Positions 10,757-21,753 of a DNA stretch of 64,000 nt are shown one piece after another. Position numbers and translations under genes: made by a program. The notes under the pieces are model-generated. The model searched no databases. It was not told where the DNA came from and saw only the letters and a program-made list of their open reading frames with translations. Source of the DNA: Sequoia sempervirens (taxonomy: Eukaryota; Streptophyta; Pinopsida; Cupressales; Cupressaceae); the NCBI GenBank assembly GCA_007258455.2, contig VDFB02193867.1, positions 571,855,778 to 571,919,777 of the forward strand, given 5' to 3'. Positions within the stretch are counted from its first letter, which is position 1, and each line of letters starts with the position of its first letter.

Positions 10757-11530
10757 CTAGTGGTTCCAGTCATGCAGGGAACGAAGCTATCTGTTGAGGA
10801 CTGTCCAAAATCTCCTACTGAGATGGAGGACATGACCAGTGTACCCTACGCTAGTGTGGTTGGCAGTCTCATGTATGCAATGGTCTGTACAAGGCCAGAC
10901 ATTTCCCAAGTAGTGGGAGTACTTAATCGATTTATGTCTAATCCAGGAAGAACACATTGGGATGCTGTAAAGAGAGTTTTCAAATATTTGAAGGGAACTT
11001 AAGATTTTTCTTTGTGTTATCATGGAAACTTGGTTGAATCAGAGAGGACTCTCAGCATTCGTGGTTATGTTGATTCTGATTGGGTAGGGGACATTGACAG
11101 CAGGAGATCCACCAATGGATACATTTTCATGATGAATGGTGGTGCAATGAGTTGGATGAGAAAGCGACAGGCTGTAGTTGCTTTGTCCACTACGAAGGCC
11201 AAATACATGGCAGCTACTCTTGCTTGTAAAGAAGTTGTATGGTTGAAACATTTGTGTTCTAACATTGGTTTTGATGCAGGGGAAATAACTATTTTTTGTG
11301 ATAGTCAGAGTGCAATTTTTCTGGCAAAGAACCCTACTTTCCATGCCAAGACAAAACATATAGACGTATAGTACCACTTTGTACAAGATATGGTGGAGGA
11401 TAGAAAGGTCAGTTTGGAAAAGGTTGATACTCTGGAGAATGTTGCAGATTCATTGACGAAGCCAATGAGCACAAACAAGTTCAGGTGGTGTGCTAGTTTA
11501 GTGGGCCTTCGTGCCCATGATTTTCAATAA
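10757..11530 (+). pseudogene. copia-2 RNase H and polyprotein end
   Basis: Contains VGSLMYAMVCTRPDISQVVG, the connection segment HWDAVKRVFKYLKGT, and RNase H motifs GYVDSDWVGDIDSRRSTNG and FCDSQSAIFLAKNPTFHAKT. The catalytic Glu of the usual STTEAEY motif is Lys (STTKAKY). Stops lie at 11,000 and 11,369. The last codon before LTR-side sequence is at 11,528-11,530. The 50 bp after it contain the polypurine tract AAGTGGGAGA directly before the 3' LTR. Confidence 0.9.
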
Positions 11531-11580
11531 ATTATGTTGTGCTCTAGAGGTGCCTATATGATCTTTGTCAAGTGGGAGAT

Positions 11581-13099
11581 TGTTGGAAATATGTGCCTCA
11601 AACAATACAGGCTGAAACCTCCATTAGAGAAAAGTCGGTATGACATCTATCATGTCTAGTCGACAAGCAGTTTGTATCATTCTATTTTGTATAGGTCGCT
11701 GTGACCAAGTTTCTGTCTTGCCGAATGCTTTCACTGTGGAGCTATCGCTGTGACAAGGAGTGTTCGGTATGACCTCTTAGTGCTTGGGAGACCTTTGGCC
11801 GATAGGCCATTCAATTGTGAATCAAAGAGACTCATGGCGACTGGGGTTTTAGAGTGACTTCAACACTCGGGGTGAAGTCTCAGCAAAGAGTTAAAGTCTT
11901 GCGGACATGGACACACTTGGAATCATTGGGGTAGCACTAAGGGTTCGCTATGAACTCTTAGCGATGGATAAATGTCTCACTGACAGAGGCTCAAGTGTTG
12001 GCTATCGGGGTAACTCAAAGGTCTCGGGAAGACATCTCAGGGAATGTTGTAGGTCTCACCGACAGGAACACCTTGTGGGATCTTCGGTATAACTCTTGGC
12101 AACAGATGAACACTTCGGGGTAAGTCCTAGAGCTTGGTGAGAAGTCTTAGCGAGAGTTACATGTCTCGCTGACAGCGCTTTATGTTGGAGCCTTCGGGGT
12201 AACATATGGAGATCGGTATGATCTCTCGGTGAAGGGCGTATATCTTGGTGATTGTTGATAGCTTCGGGGTGACAATAGAGATCTCAGAGAAACCTCTTGG
12301 CAATATCGATATGTCTTTCTGACTATCCTTTGGAGCTCGATATGATTTGTGACTTTGGTACAATCTTTGGTGACTCGCTATGATCTCTTGGTGAAAGCGA
12401 TAGGTCTGGGCGACTGCTTGGTGACTCGGTGTAACACATGAAGCTCGATAGAACGTCTTGGTGATATCAGTTACTCTTGGTGACTTTGGTATGAGGGTTA
12501 TGTGGCATCGGTGAGACACTGTTAGTGTCTCACCAAGATGCCAACATATTGTGAATTCTATTGACCGAGTAAGACTTTCCAATGTGGCATCTCATGGACG
12601 AATAGGAGGAGCCGAATGTGAACCGTTAGTAGTTGGTTCAGTGTGATAGTTCTGTGAGGAAGTTCTATAGACAGAGTTCGACATGGATATACTCTATGAT
12701 TGTAGTTTGTAATCGGGTTGGTTAATTGATAGATTGTTAAGTGATTGTATCAGTGGATGAATTCTATTATGTAGACTGTAACTCGAAGTTTCCTGTACAA
12801 TAATGTTCATGGTGATTGCTGCTATATAATGACACCAGAAAGATAAGTCTAGAATTTGTATGTAATCTTCATTATTGTAATACAAAGTGATTTCTCTTGG
12901 TGTGGTGGTTTTTTCTCCCGTAAGGGGTTTTCCCACATATATCTAGTGTTCATGTGTGATTTTCAAATACTTTGTTTCTGTTATCTGTTTCATAGTGCAT
13001 CTTAGTTGAATTGTAATTGAAAAAATTAAAAGTATATCTGCATTCTTTCCTGAGGTATTGACGTTAGGAGAACTGTTTTTGCATCTGATTTTCCTTACA
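11581..13099 (+). mobile_element. 3' LTR of copia-2
   Basis: This 1,519-bp LTR begins TGTTGGAAATATGTGCC and ends TTTTCCTTACA, followed by the duplication GTTTC (13,100-13,104) that matches 5,901-5,905. It repeats the whole 5' LTR including the degenerate CTCACCGAC / TCGGGGTAAC array. It is the innermost and therefore youngest insertion of the left nest. Confidence 0.93.
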
Positions 13100-13500
13100 G
13101 TTTCTTCATAGTCAACTCCATTTTTTTGTGAAAACTTTCTAGCCACAAATCTAGCCTTGTACTTCTCAATGCTCCCATCAGCCGCATGCTTGATCTTGAA
13201 GAGCCATTTAGAAGATACCACAGATTTTCCTTTAGGTCTAGGAACGATGTCTGAAACATCATTCTTGAGAATGGACTGATACTCTTTTGACATAGCATCT
13301 CTCCAAACCTATTGAATAGAAGCTTCCTCAACATTGGAAGGCTCAGACTCAATAATCTGACTCATCAAGGCTACATAACTAGAAAACTTGTGAGGTCTCT
13401 TACTTTCTCTGAAGGTTCCTCTTGGGGCTGCAAAACTTTATGCCTCTTGCACTGTTTTCCTAGCACAAAGAGGTCTCTTACGACCAATCACAATATCTAT
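13100..13500 (-). pseudogene. copia-1 reverse transcriptase, N-terminal part
   Basis: Minus-strand RT start: VVSSKWLFKIKHAADGSIEK, YKARFVARKFSQ, NGVDYEET, then copia-2. The next residues (FAPVAHYTS) are found on the far side of copia-2 at 5,900. Upstream, 13,300-13,500 is the low-complexity integrase-RT linker with frame breaks. Confidence 0.85.
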
Positions 13501-14747
13501 AGGCCCATCAGTAGGTTCCAAGGGCTCAACTGGATCATCATCTTCTTTTGGTTTAGGAGCCTCCCTCTAAATATCAAGAGCATGGTTAACTTCCATATCC
13601 TGAGGAGACTCTTTATTATCAATCTCCATATGAGTGCCCTTAGATCTTCTAAATGCAACATCTTCCTCAAATGTGACATCTCTACTAATCTCGATCAACT
13701 TCTGGCCTGAAATGTAGATTATGTAGGCTTTTGATGTTTCACTATAACCTACAAATATCCCCTTCTTTCCAGAAGGCTCCAACTTAGTTTTCTTGTCCTT
13801 CAGTACATGAACATACACACGACAACCAAAGATACTCAAGTGACTCACTTCTAGCTTCACCCTTGTGAATTCTTCTTCGGGAGTCATATTCTCCAAAATG
13901 CAGTGAGGACTTCTATTCTAAACATAGACTGCTGTCCTAGATGTTTCCACCCAAAGGAAGGTTTGTAGATCTTGGTCATGAATCATGGCTTTGGCTGCTT
14001 CTACAATAGATCTATTCTTCCTTTCAACAATTCCATTCCGTTGAGGATTATAAGGGACACTAAACTCCCTCTTAATCCTAGCTTCAATGAAAGTTACGAA
14101 AGCTGCCAGAAGTGTACTCTCCTCTATTATCAGATCTCAAAACTTTGATCCTTTTCCCAAAAAAATTCTCCACCTGAGCTTTGAATTCCTTTAACCTTTC
14201 TAATGTACCTCCTCAACTTCTTTAGATTTCAAGAAATAAATCCAAGTCTTTCTAGAGTAGTCATCAATAAAAATAATGTAATACAAGAAACCACTTGAAG
14301 AAGCAATAAACATTGGACCACATAAATAGAATGAATAATATCTAGAATACATTTAGATCTACTTTCACTACTATGGAATGGACCTTTTGTATTCTTACCC
14401 AAAGTGCAACCTCTACAAGTACCTTCATGCTCCTGGTTGAACTTCAGAAGGCCCGTGCCCATCTTTTCCATGATAGGTAGAGCTCAAAAGTGAAGGTGAG
14501 CCAATCTTTGATGCAAAAGTTCACAGAAACTTGAAGAATCATGCACTAGATCCTGAAGTGGATGAGTGGATAGCCTATAGAGGCTCTCATGTCTAACTCC
14601 AATTACCCGAGTAGTCTTGAAGTTTGAATTCTTCATCCACACAAGAAATTTTCCTTTTGAGAATGCAACTTGGTACCCCTTGTCTTCCAAGGCTGAAATG
14701 GAAACAAGGTTTCGCTTGATGCCTGAAACAAATAGAACATCACTCAA
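13501..14747 (-). pseudogene. copia-1 integrase
   Basis: Reading leftward it shows the gag-pre-integrase segment (GIKRNLVSISALEDKGY, SLYRLSTHPLQ), a zinc domain LLHQRLAHLHF..CRGCTLGKNTKGPF, the NGIVERKNRSIVEAAKAM block holding the catalytic Glu (about 14,000-14,050), and FGCRVYVHVLKDKKTKLEP with KKGIFVGYSETSKAY. The first catalytic Asp region (IIHSIYVVQC) is decayed. Several frameshifts and stops lie between 13,900 and 14,230. Confidence 0.85.
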
Positions 14748-15080
14748 CTACAGGGAAATGCTGGAATCCAAGTGAAAAGTGGAGGTACCAATTCCTTTCA
14801 CAGAGTAACTAGCATCATCTCCAATAATGACTTGTTCACTAGAATCTCTCTCCACCAAAGTAGTTAGATGCTTCCTAAATCTAGTGATGTGGTGAGAGGA
14901 ACCACTATCAATCAACCAAGTGTTAGTGTTGGTAGGTACATTGCTTGAAAATGCCAAATAGAATAAGTATTCACAAGAATCCTTCTGCGGATAGACTTCA
15001 TCAACATTTTCAATGGTAGCCTACTACTTAGGCATGGTTGGACAATCCTTTGCATAGTGACCATACTTGTCACATCTAAA
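14748..15080 (-). pseudogene. copia-1 zinc knuckle and protease
   Basis: A complete CCHC zinc knuckle, CFRCDKYGHYAKDC, lies at about 15,037-15,080. It is followed by the protease, NTNTWLIDSGSSHHITRF, with the DSG triad in place (14,880-14,930). The two are in different frames, so at least one indel separates them. Confidence 0.85.
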
Positions 15081-15818
15081 ACATTGGAATTTGGAGAGGT
15101 CCCTTTTCTTCTTGAATGCGGGAGCACCATCAAATCCTTTATCTCTATTCCTCTTGATATATCCTTTCTTCCCATCTTTCCCTTTCTTCTTTTAGGATTG
15201 AGTAGTGAGAACATGAATGTCTTCATTAGTAGATCTTTGACCAATGCCTCTAGCATCCAACCTAGACTCCTCTTGAATGCACTCCGCCCTCAAACGAGCA
15301 AACTTGGGAAGTTTCAATCTTGTGCAGATTCCTTGAATGTAAGACTCCCAAGATGAAGGAAGACCATTAAGGGAAAGCATGGTCAAGTCCTTGTCATCAA
15401 CAACATGACCAATAGTAGAGAGCTGATCTCTTAATTCAAAAATCTTCATGAAGTAAGCAATAACAAATTCTCCTTTTTCCATCTTAACATGATGGAGTTG
15501 TTGCTTTAGTGCAAGTGTCCGGCTTATGTTGTTGATTTCGTACATCTCCTCCAAGTTTTTAAACATCTCTCTTGCCATCTTCAACTTGGAGATGATATGA
15601 ACAATATGATCCTTCATGGAGTCAACTATCATCTTCTTTTCCTTAATATCTTTCTTCTTCCATTGAACCTTCTCTTCCTTATCCATAGGCTTGGAGACTT
15701 TTCTCTCCAAAAACTCTACCAATTCATTTTCCTCCAAGGTGAGCATAATTTTGAATCTCCAAGATATGAAATTTGATGCTCCCTCAAGTTTGTCCTTGAT
15801 CTTGAGACCATTCACCAT
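15081..15818 (-). pseudogene. copia-1 gag
   Basis: The 208-codon open part (15,192-15,818) starts MVNGLKIKDKLEGASNFISW and carries the copia Gag features LKQQLHHVKMEKGE, MKIFELRDQL and LNGLPSSWESYIQGI, ending near REC-type charged sequence RSTNEDIHVLTTQ. The ATG lies about 90 bp downstream of the primer site, the expected start for the polyprotein. It is one of the longest unbroken retroelement frames here, but pol is dead. Confidence 0.88.
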
Positions 15819-15908
15819 CTTGACGAAGAGATAGAAGTGATCAAAGATGAGAAAGAGAATAAGAGTATCGATGTAAGACTAAATATGATCAAGGTCTTCT
15901 TCAAACCT

Positions 15909-15921
15909 GGATCTGATACCA
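15909..15921 (-). promoter_or_regulatory. Primer binding site of copia-1
   Basis: The minus strand reads TGGTATCAGATCC immediately after the LTR end CTAACA, a near match to the tRNA-Met complement. Confidence 0.88.
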
Positions 15922-16658
15922 TGTTAGTTTTATGATCAAATGTAATCCACAAAAAAATAATTCAAAATCAAACACAATAACACATCAGATACCCTGGGAA
16001 AACCCTCCACTTGAGGGAGAAAAACCTAGCAACAATATATCACTTATATATTGAATCACAACAATAATTGTCTCCTTTACAAGAGGCTGATATGAAGGCC
16101 AAATATAAGCACCACATTCTAATGCAACATAGATACAAACAGATGTAACTTGCTGATTATAAACTCAGCCTTCAATCTGCTCTTCTATAGAATATTGATA
16201 TGCTCTTCCTCTTCTTAATTCGCACTTGAGAATAATCAAACTATAATGGATATGAATGTATGTACATAATGAAATGTCTATCAATTATATATACAAGAGA
16301 AAGGGAGAGATGCATCCCTTCATTCTTCATGTTGGCCTCTATACAAAATACATGACTCTAACAAACAATGGCAACTCCTCATAAATGAAGTCGGCTGCAC
16401 TTAATAACAAATATATAAAATGCCTCTTTAAAAATCACATCCACAATGATGCGTGATGTCGACCTCATCAAGAGTTGCGTCTTCTTCATGAAATCGAGTC
16501 TCTTAATAATTAATCATCATTTAATATGAAAGACATGTCTCTTCATAAACATCGCTATTCTTATAAATTAAATAGCCAATGACTATTATTTAATTTAGCC
16601 AATGGTGTAAAGGAGATCGACTGGAATAAATGACTGACGCTGAAAGATAATATCAACA
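15922..16658 (-). mobile_element. 5' LTR of copia-1
   Basis: This 737-bp partner of 3,416-4,177 begins TGTTGATATT on the minus strand and ends at the primer site. The 25-bp tandem duplication of the other LTR is absent. Flank TAGTT (16,659-16,663) is the near-duplicate of AAGTT at 3,411-3,415. LTR-B resumes directly after. Confidence 0.9.
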
Positions 16659-16663
16659 TAGTT

Positions 16664-17196
16664 GACTACAAAATTTTTAGATTTTTGTAGGAGGAATGAC
16701 TCGCCATCAATGGTGAATGAGTCCCACTGCTAGGATGAAAAAAGTGTTTTGTTCAGATTTTAGTTCCCGACACTCTAAAATTTGTTTCAACAAAGTTTAC
16801 CAGAAGAAGGATTGATTCACCATTAGTGGAGAATGAGTCCCACTGGTCATCAATAGTGATTTTTGAGACATTCCAAAACCTTCCAGCATCAACATTTTAT
16901 CTCCAAGTGCACTCTGTTCAGTTTCATTAAGTTCTGATTTTATTTGTGCATGTTTCTAGTTCATGTTTGCATACAACACTGTGTTTTCAAACACTTCATA
17001 TTTCTTAGTTTTGCATACATAATCAATAGAATTTTCTAGTTCTTTGCATTTATTTTACTTCATTTAGGCATATTACACTTATATCACATCCCTCTTTGAG
17101 TGTAAACACTACATTTTGGCCCCAATCTTATCTCCTTTTAGTTGAAAAACCCTAGAAAGATCATAAAGCATTTAGGCACAAAAATATTTGTCTCCA
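16664..17196 (+). mobile_element. LTR-B (solo LTR), right part
   Basis: This resumes LTR-B after copia-1, matching LTR-C in order. It holds the paired palindromes at 16,691-16,728 and 16,805-16,844 (about 114 bp apart) and the conserved tail CTCCTTTTAGTTGAAAAACC. It ends TTTGTCTCCA at 17,196 and is followed by the duplication TTTTC (17,197-17,201). Confidence 0.85.
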
Positions 17197-17489
17197 TTTT
17201 CTAAAGCATCCCAGAATTCTTTAGTAGTCTTTAGATTTTGAACTTTAATCAAGTCAGAATGTGAAAGACTATTCTTTAGAATGAACTTTTCCTTATTGTT
17301 TGCTTCATGCACCTTGATTTCATCAGCAATACTCAGACCATTAGCAGGAGGAGTGTAAGCAGTCTTATAAGCTTTCTCAACATCATATCCATAGTACTCC
17401 AGATATCCTTCCATCTTTATTTTCTAGATAATATAATTAATTCCTTCGAACCTAGGATACTCAAAAGTGATCTTGCTTCGCCATCCCAT
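17197..17489 (-). pseudogene. copia-0 gag, N-terminal half
   Basis: Begins at the ATG at 17,489, 40 bp after the primer site. Contains ITFEYPRFEGINY, a stop where Trp is usual, then MEGYLEYYGYDVEKAYKTAY, PPANGLSIADEIK and TTKEFWDALE, where LTR-B cuts it. Copia-4 carries the sister sequence MEGYLVAHGFEIEKAY, so the two belong to one family. Confidence 0.85.
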
Positions 17490-17528
17490 ACCTTCCTTAA
17501 GTGGTTAAGCTCCTCTCCAAGAAACCAA

Positions 17529-17540
17529 GCTTTGATACCA
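17529..17540 (-). promoter_or_regulatory. Primer binding site of copia-0
   Basis: The minus strand reads TGGTATCAAAGC, two bases after the LTR end TTGTTCAACA. It is one base off the tRNA-Met complement. Confidence 0.85.
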
Positions 17541-17542
17541 AT

Positions 17543-18974
17543 TGTTGAACAATAAAACTGAGAGGGGGGGTGAATCGGTTGTAACAAATTTAAGCTTTTA
17601 GAACTTCCACCATAAATTAGATCAATCAAAAATCATTTACTCTGCTAGTATAATTAATCATTAAATGCAAAAGCAAAAAAATTGAAAAAACATCACACAC
17701 ACACAATAACACCAAATTTATGTGGAAAACCCAATAAGTGAAAAACCATGGTGAGGATTAGCTTACAATATAGAGAATATCAAAACTAATTACGAAGGTT
17801 CACTACCAGAGAAGGCTCACTACCAAAATAGGACTCACCATCTGGATCATGACTCATTGTCCAACAAGGGTTAACCACTCAGAGGGCTCACTACTACATA
17901 ATTACAAATAAGATAGAAGAGATTTGTTATAAAGAGAAAAAAATCTCAATGCAACAAATATTTCCACCACATCTCACTTAAACACTTGTAGACATGTATG
18001 AATGATAGAGTACACCTTTAGCTCACTGCTTCTAGAAACTTTGCAATTAAATTTTACACTAATCTATACAAACTCGCATCACATACACTATTTTGCATCT
18101 ATCTTGCTTGCACTATATGTCTTTCACAAATATCTCAACTTGCATTTATACCATCTTCAACTTTGAAACTTATCCAAAGTCGGCCATACACCACTTTGTA
18201 TTTACAAATTCAAATTAGGTCAGCGCCAAAACATTCTATGGTGGAATTAGAATGAGGGTGACCCAAGCAGATGCTTCAACACACTTCCATAAGCTTTGAG
18301 AGTAGTATTAAACACAAGGTTGAACAAACCAATGTAAAACATATAAAAAATTAAGCATACACAACCTTAGCACGATTCAATCATTCCAGATAACAAAATT
18401 AACTTTGACATTATCTCTTCAACTTATCCTAAAAACCACAAGTCATAAGACTTGATAAAGAAGAAATCGAGATAAACTACATTTCTCCTAGACCTCAACC
18501 AGATACATAAAAAAACATGGTTCACAATTGGTGAACATAACTCACACTGTACAATGATCCAAAAACCCAAAATATTGATATAGTAGCTTCCCACAACCAT
18601 GAACAATACCTCAAATCCTTACTAGCATAGCAACAAATTCCAAAGCAAAACTCAGAGCAAACATTGAACATCTACAACCTTTCTTTTTTACAATTTTCTC
18701 AATATCCTCAACATATGCAGTCAATAACCATTATCCATGACACTGTATAACGATCCAGAACTCACACTGTACAATGATCTAGAAACCCAAAATATTGATA
18801 TAGTAGCTTCTCACAACCATGAACAATACCTCAAATCCTTACTAGCATAGCAACAAATTACAAAGCAAAACTCAGAGCGAACATTGAACATCTACAACCT
18901 TTCTTTTTTACAATTTTCTCAATATCCTCAACATATGCAGTCAATAACCATTATCCATGACATCAACGACAACA
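17543..18974 (-). mobile_element. 5' LTR of copia-0
   Basis: About 1,432 bp, starting TGTTGTCG at 18,974 on the minus strand and ending with a polypyrimidine-rich CACCCCCCCTCTCAG then GTTCAACA. The same end structure (ATTCACCCCCCCTCG) occurs in the copia-4 LTR at about 30,110. It contains a 220-bp tandem duplication. The insertion site lies in the gypsy integrase tail, since gypsy sequence starts at 18,975. The partner LTR is outside the window. Confidence 0.82.
18541..18962. repeat. 220-bp tandem duplication inside copia-0 LTR
   Basis: 18,541-18,742 and 18,761-18,962 are nearly identical (CTCACACTGTACAATGATC to ATTATCCATGACA), offset by exactly 220 bp, differing at only a handful of sites. 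It duplicates the U3 start of the LTR. The copia-4 LTR has a single copy of the TTGAGGATATTGAGAAAATT part. Confidence 0.9.
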
Positions 18975-19498
18975 ACAACCAGTTGAAAACTAGTTAACTA
19001 GTTGATATCAATGACAACACCTTCATACTTCATACTTGCAACATGATTGTTACCACTCCTAGGTCCTATACCTAAAAATAATTCCAATCAATAGCACGGT
19101 TATCCCATGGTATATACTTTTTAAGGTATGAGACGTGAAAGACATCATGCATCTTGGCAAGAGCTGGTGGTAATGCAATTCAACAAACAACTAGATTTAT
19201 TTCCTCTAGAACCTCAAAAAAACCTACGTAGCGTGGAGCTAGTTTGTATGACTTTCCAACCTTGATGAAACTCTTATGAGGTTTCACTCTCAACAACACC
19301 TTTTCCCCTACTGCAAAATTTTTGGGTACCCGCTTAGAATCTGCATAGCTTTTCTTACTATCATTGGTTTCAACTAGCCTTTAATTAATAATTCCTACTT
19401 GCTCTTCCATTTTTGATAACATCTCTGGCCCAAGAGTTATCCTATCCTCTTGCTTATCCCAGCCTATAGGAGTTTGATATTTTCTTCCATATAATGAT
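18975..19498 (-). pseudogene. gypsy integrase C-terminal region
   Basis: Minus-strand fragments VLLRVKPHKSFIKVGKSYKL, APRYVGFFEVLEEI, then PPALAKMHDVFHVSYLKKY. The last is the FHVSxLRKY signature at the end of chromovirus-type Ty3/gypsy integrases. Frames shift several times. It is truncated at 18,975 by copia-0. Confidence 0.8.
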
Positions 19499-20152
19499 TC
19501 AAATGGAGCCATCTTGATTGCAGAATGATGTTGTATGCACAAACTCAACCAAAGGTAGGTAATATTCCCACTTGTATTGCTGATCCATGTAATACATTAT
19601 TAATATATCTTCAAGCACTTTGTTTACTCTTTCTATTTGTCCATGAGTTTTTGGATGATAAGTTGAACTTATATTCAACTTAGTTCCAAGTGAGGAGAAC
19701 AAGGCTTTCTAGAACCTAGATGTCACACAAGAATCCCTATTTGAAATGATCTTCTCAAGAATTCCATGCAATATAAACACCTCTTGAATAAATTTCCAAG
19801 CTATGATAGGAGCTCCATTAGTTAAATTCCCTAGAATAAAGTGGCCACCTTTGTTAGCTTATCCAATATCACTAGAATGACATTATGCTTATTCCTTGAC
19901 ATAGGTAGACCTTACACAAAGTCCATGCTAATGAATTGCCACTTAATTTTGGGTATATCATGTGGATACAAAAGAATCATAGGGTGATGATGTTCTGCTT
20001 TTACTCTTTGAAACTATAAGCATATTGCAAAAAAATATTGTAGCATCCCCCTTCATACCCTTCCAAAAATATAGCAACTTCACATCCACCAACATCTTCA
20101 TCACACTAGGATGTCTAGAGTATGGTGCATTGTGTACTTCTTTCCACACCAA
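19499..20152 (-). pseudogene. gypsy integrase zinc and core domains
   Basis: Zinc-binding part: NAPYSRHPSVMKML, LYFWKGMKGDATIFFCNM. Core end: LGTKLNISSTYHPKTHGQIE, whose final Glu is the third catalytic residue, and RVNKVLEDILIMYY. The middle of the core (19,703-19,957) is out of frame. Plant gypsy integrase joins cDNA into chromatin; this copy is dead. Confidence 0.83.
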
Positions 20153-20199
20153 GTTCCTTAAATCCTCTGAATTAGGTACATAAACTCTCCATTTAAACC

Positions 20200-20646
20200 T
20201 TAGTAATCCATTTGGTTCAAAGTGAAAACCTTCATACCTTGCATCTTGTGGATTATTCCTGAGTGCTTGCTTAACATGCTTGAAAATTCATCACCTATGG
20301 ATTCTTGCAACACTTGTCCCTTAAAGTTGGTTTGAATTGTTAACATAGAAGCGATATGCCTTCTTCGACTTAGGGAATTGACAACTAGATTATTTTTTCC
20401 CTTGATGTAGTTGATGTTGAAGTCATTGTCTGCTATCAACTCCAACCACCTTCTTTGTTGTGCATTCAGATTGGGTTCGGTAAATAAATAATTCAGACCA
20501 TGCTGATTGGTCTTCAATTCAAAAGGATTTCCCATTAGATAGTGTCTTCACATCGACAATGCATGGACAACTGCCGGTACCTCTAAATCATGTGATGCAT
20601 AATTTTGTTTGTAGGGATTCAAATTTCTTGATTCATAAGCAATGAC
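20200..20646 (-). pseudogene. gypsy RNase H, C-terminal part
   Basis: FELKTNQHGLNYLFTEPNLN and QQRRWLELIADNDFNINYIK, then GKNNLVVNSLSRR. These match the KTDHxSLKYL and GKxNxVADALSRR signatures of gypsy RNase H. It follows the RT part in the same orientation with a frame break at about 20,600. Confidence 0.87.
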
Positions 20647-21309
20647 TTACCTTTCTTGCATCAAAACTCCTAATCCTTCACTCGATGCACCCGTTATGAT
20701 AGTAAAGTTTCCTTTCGGATCAACTACCTTTAGTATCGGTGCAATAGTCAACTTCTCCTTGAGTAGGTCAAATGCTTCTTGACACTTTTCTGACCACTCA
20801 AACTTCTTCCTCTTCCTCTGTAATGAACTAATTGAAAAATCTATTCTAGAAAACTTTGCAACAAACTTCCTATAGTAACCAACCAAACCCATAAAACTTC
20901 TAATCTTTGGTACAATTTTGGGCACTGGCCACTCAAGTACTACCTTTATCTTAGTTGGATCAACTGCAATTCCATTTTCCAAAATTACATGACCTAGGTA
21001 TTGTACTTCCTTCTGAAAGAATGTGCACTTAGAGAGTTTTCCATATAGCTTGTGTTCTCTTAACCGTTGGAGAACTATTTCTAAATGTTTACAATGCTCC
21101 TCTTCATTCTTGGAATAGATTAAGATATCATCTAGGAATAGTAATACAAACCTATCCAAGCAGTCTCTAAATATGTTGTTCATCAGGTTCATGAATGTTG
21201 CAGGTGCATTTGTAAGTCTAAAAGGATATTGGATAGTGAACATTGTAGTATAACTCGCTTAGCAAGCAGTTTTGAAACTATCCTCATCTTTTATCCTCAG
21301 TTGATGATA
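20647..21309 (-). pseudogene. gypsy reverse transcriptase, C-terminal part, and RNase H start
   Basis: A 198-codon open segment with PFRLTNAPATFMNLMNNIFR, FVLLFLDDILIYSKNEEEH (catalytic DD), VQYLGHVI and MGLVGYYRKFVAKFSRI. RNase H begins with FTIITGASSEGLGVLMQ, where the catalytic Asp of the usual TDAS is Gly. Upstream codons (FYHQLRIKDEDSFKTA, 21,250-21,305) are cut by the insertion at 21,310. Confidence 0.9.
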
Positions 21310-21753
21310 AAACCTTCAACAATTATGATATTGCTATCATGATTTAACCATGTAGTTTTAAGAGTCAAACTCATTGACCCATATTTCATGAGTAGTGGTT
21401 CACAAGAACCCATCTCTCATGATAATGAATGGTCCACTTAGCACTCATTGCATCTAGGTGATGCTCCTAGGGGTGAAGCACTGGGCCTTCCCGGGAGGTC
21501 ACCCATCCCAGTACTACTCCAGCTCAAGTGCGCTTAACCACAAAGTTTTCTCCAAGGTTAAGCCCACTTAGCTTGCAACCCCATCTGAAAAACCTTCAAC
21601 AAGTGTTGTTCCACATGAACCATTCATTATAGAGTCCCTTTAGCTCATCAATTGATAAGTAGGAGGTCTTTTCCATAACATGTCAAATTATGATATTGCT
21701 ATTAGGATTCAGCCGTGTAGTTTTAAGAGTCAAACTCATTGAACCATATTTCA
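21310..21753 (-). mobile_element. 444-bp insertion with 68-bp terminal direct repeats and a 5S rRNA-like core
   Basis: It interrupts the RT codons between DMRSGYHH and FYHQLR. The 8-bp word TGATGATA lies at both edges (21,302-21,309 and 21,754-21,761), a likely target duplication. On the minus strand it starts with a 68-bp repeat (21,686-21,753, TGAAATATGG..), passes a 5S-like segment (21,471-21,556) and ends with a second copy of the repeat (21,321-21,388) plus about 11 bp. There is no coding frame. It could be a small LTR (TRIM) element or a 5S-derived SINE. Confidence 0.75.
21471..21556 (-). pseudogene. 5S rRNA-derived segment
   Basis: The minus strand contains GTTAAGCGCACTTGAGC, GAGTAGTACTGGGATGG and GGATGGGTGACCTCCCGGG. 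These correspond to the plant 5S rRNA box A, intermediate element and box C, the internal RNA polymerase III promoter, in correct order and spacing. The 3' end CACCCC is kept. The first 40 or so bases of 5S are not recognisable, so it is a derived partial copy rather than a gene. Confidence 0.88.

Noticed and set aside
21471..21556. Functional 5S rRNA gene
   Set aside because: The first third of 5S is not recognisable, it is a single copy, and it lies inside a mobile insertion in a dead gypsy gene.
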